Source: an uncultured Prevotella sp. (GTDB lineage Bacteria > Bacteroidota > Bacteroidia > Bacteroidales > Bacteroidaceae). From it: a stretch of 64,000 nt of DNA. The notes under the pieces were generated by a model, which did no database searches, was not told the DNA's origin, and saw only the letters and a list, made by a program, of their open reading frames with translations. Positions 63,599 to 64,000 of the stretch are shown in pieces. Position 1 is the first letter of the stretch; the number at the start of each line of letters is the position of its first letter. The position numbers were made by a program, and so were the translations under genes. Where the stretch lies: assembly GCA_900771975.1 (NCBI GenBank), contig CAAGPV010000013.1, positions 1 to 64,000 of the forward strand, given 5' to 3'.

Positions 63599-63702
63599 GA
63601 AGAAAAAAACTTCACGCCCATTACGAAATAATGGATATAACTTGTGAAATTAAGGTTGAACCTTACCAAAATAGCAACCGACTTCAGCCTTGCCTGCAAT
63701 AT

Positions 63703-64000
63703 TTACAGGCAAATTTCGCCTGAGCCCAAACACCGATGATGCCTATTGTCGTAAACAACACAGAACTGTCCGGGAGCAACACCATGGATGGGATGGTCTG
63801 CATGGAGCAAATAATGCCCTCCGTCAATTGGCTCTATACGTGCCTTATGAATGTCTGGCGTATGACGAATCTTAAAGGTAACATCGTCAAGAGGTACCTC
63901 ACGGGTCAGGAAATGAAAACCAGCCAAACGAAACTCTTGCCTATAAGCAGTAGCAGGATCATAGCCATGACTTACATAAAGGATGTTGTTGGCAGGATCT
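63703..64000 (-). CDS. mnmA: tRNA-specific 2-thiouridylase MnmA (C-terminal part; start beyond window)
   Basis: 98 codons are visible, ending in TAA at 63703-63705; the N terminus is beyond position 64000. The visible part is the C-terminal beta-barrel domain, with NNILYVSHGYDP, FKIRH, and APGQFCVVYDNRHHRCLGSGEI. It sulfurates U34 of certain tRNAs. The catalytic Cys and PP-loop are not in the window. It lies 104 bp upstream of the TonB receptor's promoter region on the same strand. Confidence 0.85.
   Translation of the reverse strand, partial: DPANNILYVSHGYDPATAYRQEFRLAGFHFLTREVPLDDVTFKIRHTPDIHKARIEPIDGGHYLLHADHPIHGVAPGQFCVVYDNRHHRCLGSGEICL

Noticed and set aside
63690..63713. Hairpin TTGCCTG/CAGGCAA at the mnmA stop as a terminator
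   Set aside because: The stem overlaps the stop codon and is not followed by a T run on the minus strand.

Overview
The window reads as chromosomal DNA of a Bacteroidales bacterium, most likely Prevotellaceae. No species can be named from the sequence alone. The evidence is the recurrent Bacteroidetes promoter pair (TTTG, about 20 bp, then TAnnTTTG), TonB-dependent receptors and many SpII lipoproteins, a Bacteroidetes-type LptD, a long NusB, DUF5606, DUF5689 and DUF4369 proteins, type B L31, and the nusB-yajC-ybbR-coaE order. No phage, insertion sequence, CRISPR array or rRNA was seen. Most of the window is housekeeping, with a few accessory blocks.

Layout. 1-2492: tRNA-His, then a minus-strand operon of secreted EEP nuclease/phosphatase, a TDG-like glycosylase and uridine kinase. 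2645-9422: a TonB-dependent receptor, two OB-fold/choice-of-anchor-J lipoproteins, ribosomal protein L31 type B and a secreted DNA/RNA nuclease lipoprotein. Together with the divergent operon I read this as a possible extracellular nucleic-acid scavenging locus, which is inference. 9530-10891: two related small lipoproteins with near-identical promoter cores. 11071-12554: glutathione peroxidase-thioredoxin reductase operon. 12762-24034: symporter, a probable small RNA, mfd, glycosyltransferase, plsC-like, metallophosphoesterase, dihydroorotase, DUF4369 lipoprotein, membrane protein and FtsB-like protein, all on the minus strand. 24225-35296: dnaX, asnA, tRNA-Arg, fabI, pepT, CPA2 antiporter, lptD. 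35358-42508: HD protein, carboxyltransferase subunit, lipoprotein, a preQ1-riboswitch-controlled yhhQ-queF operon, a thioredoxin lipoprotein, Hsp20, DUF5606. 42562-47998: coaE, ybbR, yajC and nusB divergent from rplY, pth, S4 protein and purN. 48052-54621: large outer-membrane protein, aroB, DUF5009 acyltransferase, EamA transporter. 54788-61030: lysS-gpsA-pgi-HAD and enolase. 61140-64000: HMA protein, TonB receptor and the 3' end of mnmA.

The most informative non-coding observations are a complete preQ1-I riboswitch two bases upstream of yhhQ, a family of about 85-130 bp palindromic repeats present in four copies downstream of genes, a promoter-plus-terminator unit without an ORF at 14245-14592 (candidate ncRNA), and several dyad or direct-repeat sites at promoters. 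Among the proteins, the carboxyltransferase carries a C-terminal biotinyl-like domain without the biotin lysine, and the 972-residue outer-membrane protein has an in-frame TGA followed by 18 codons that continue its Gly/Arg/Pro-rich tail.
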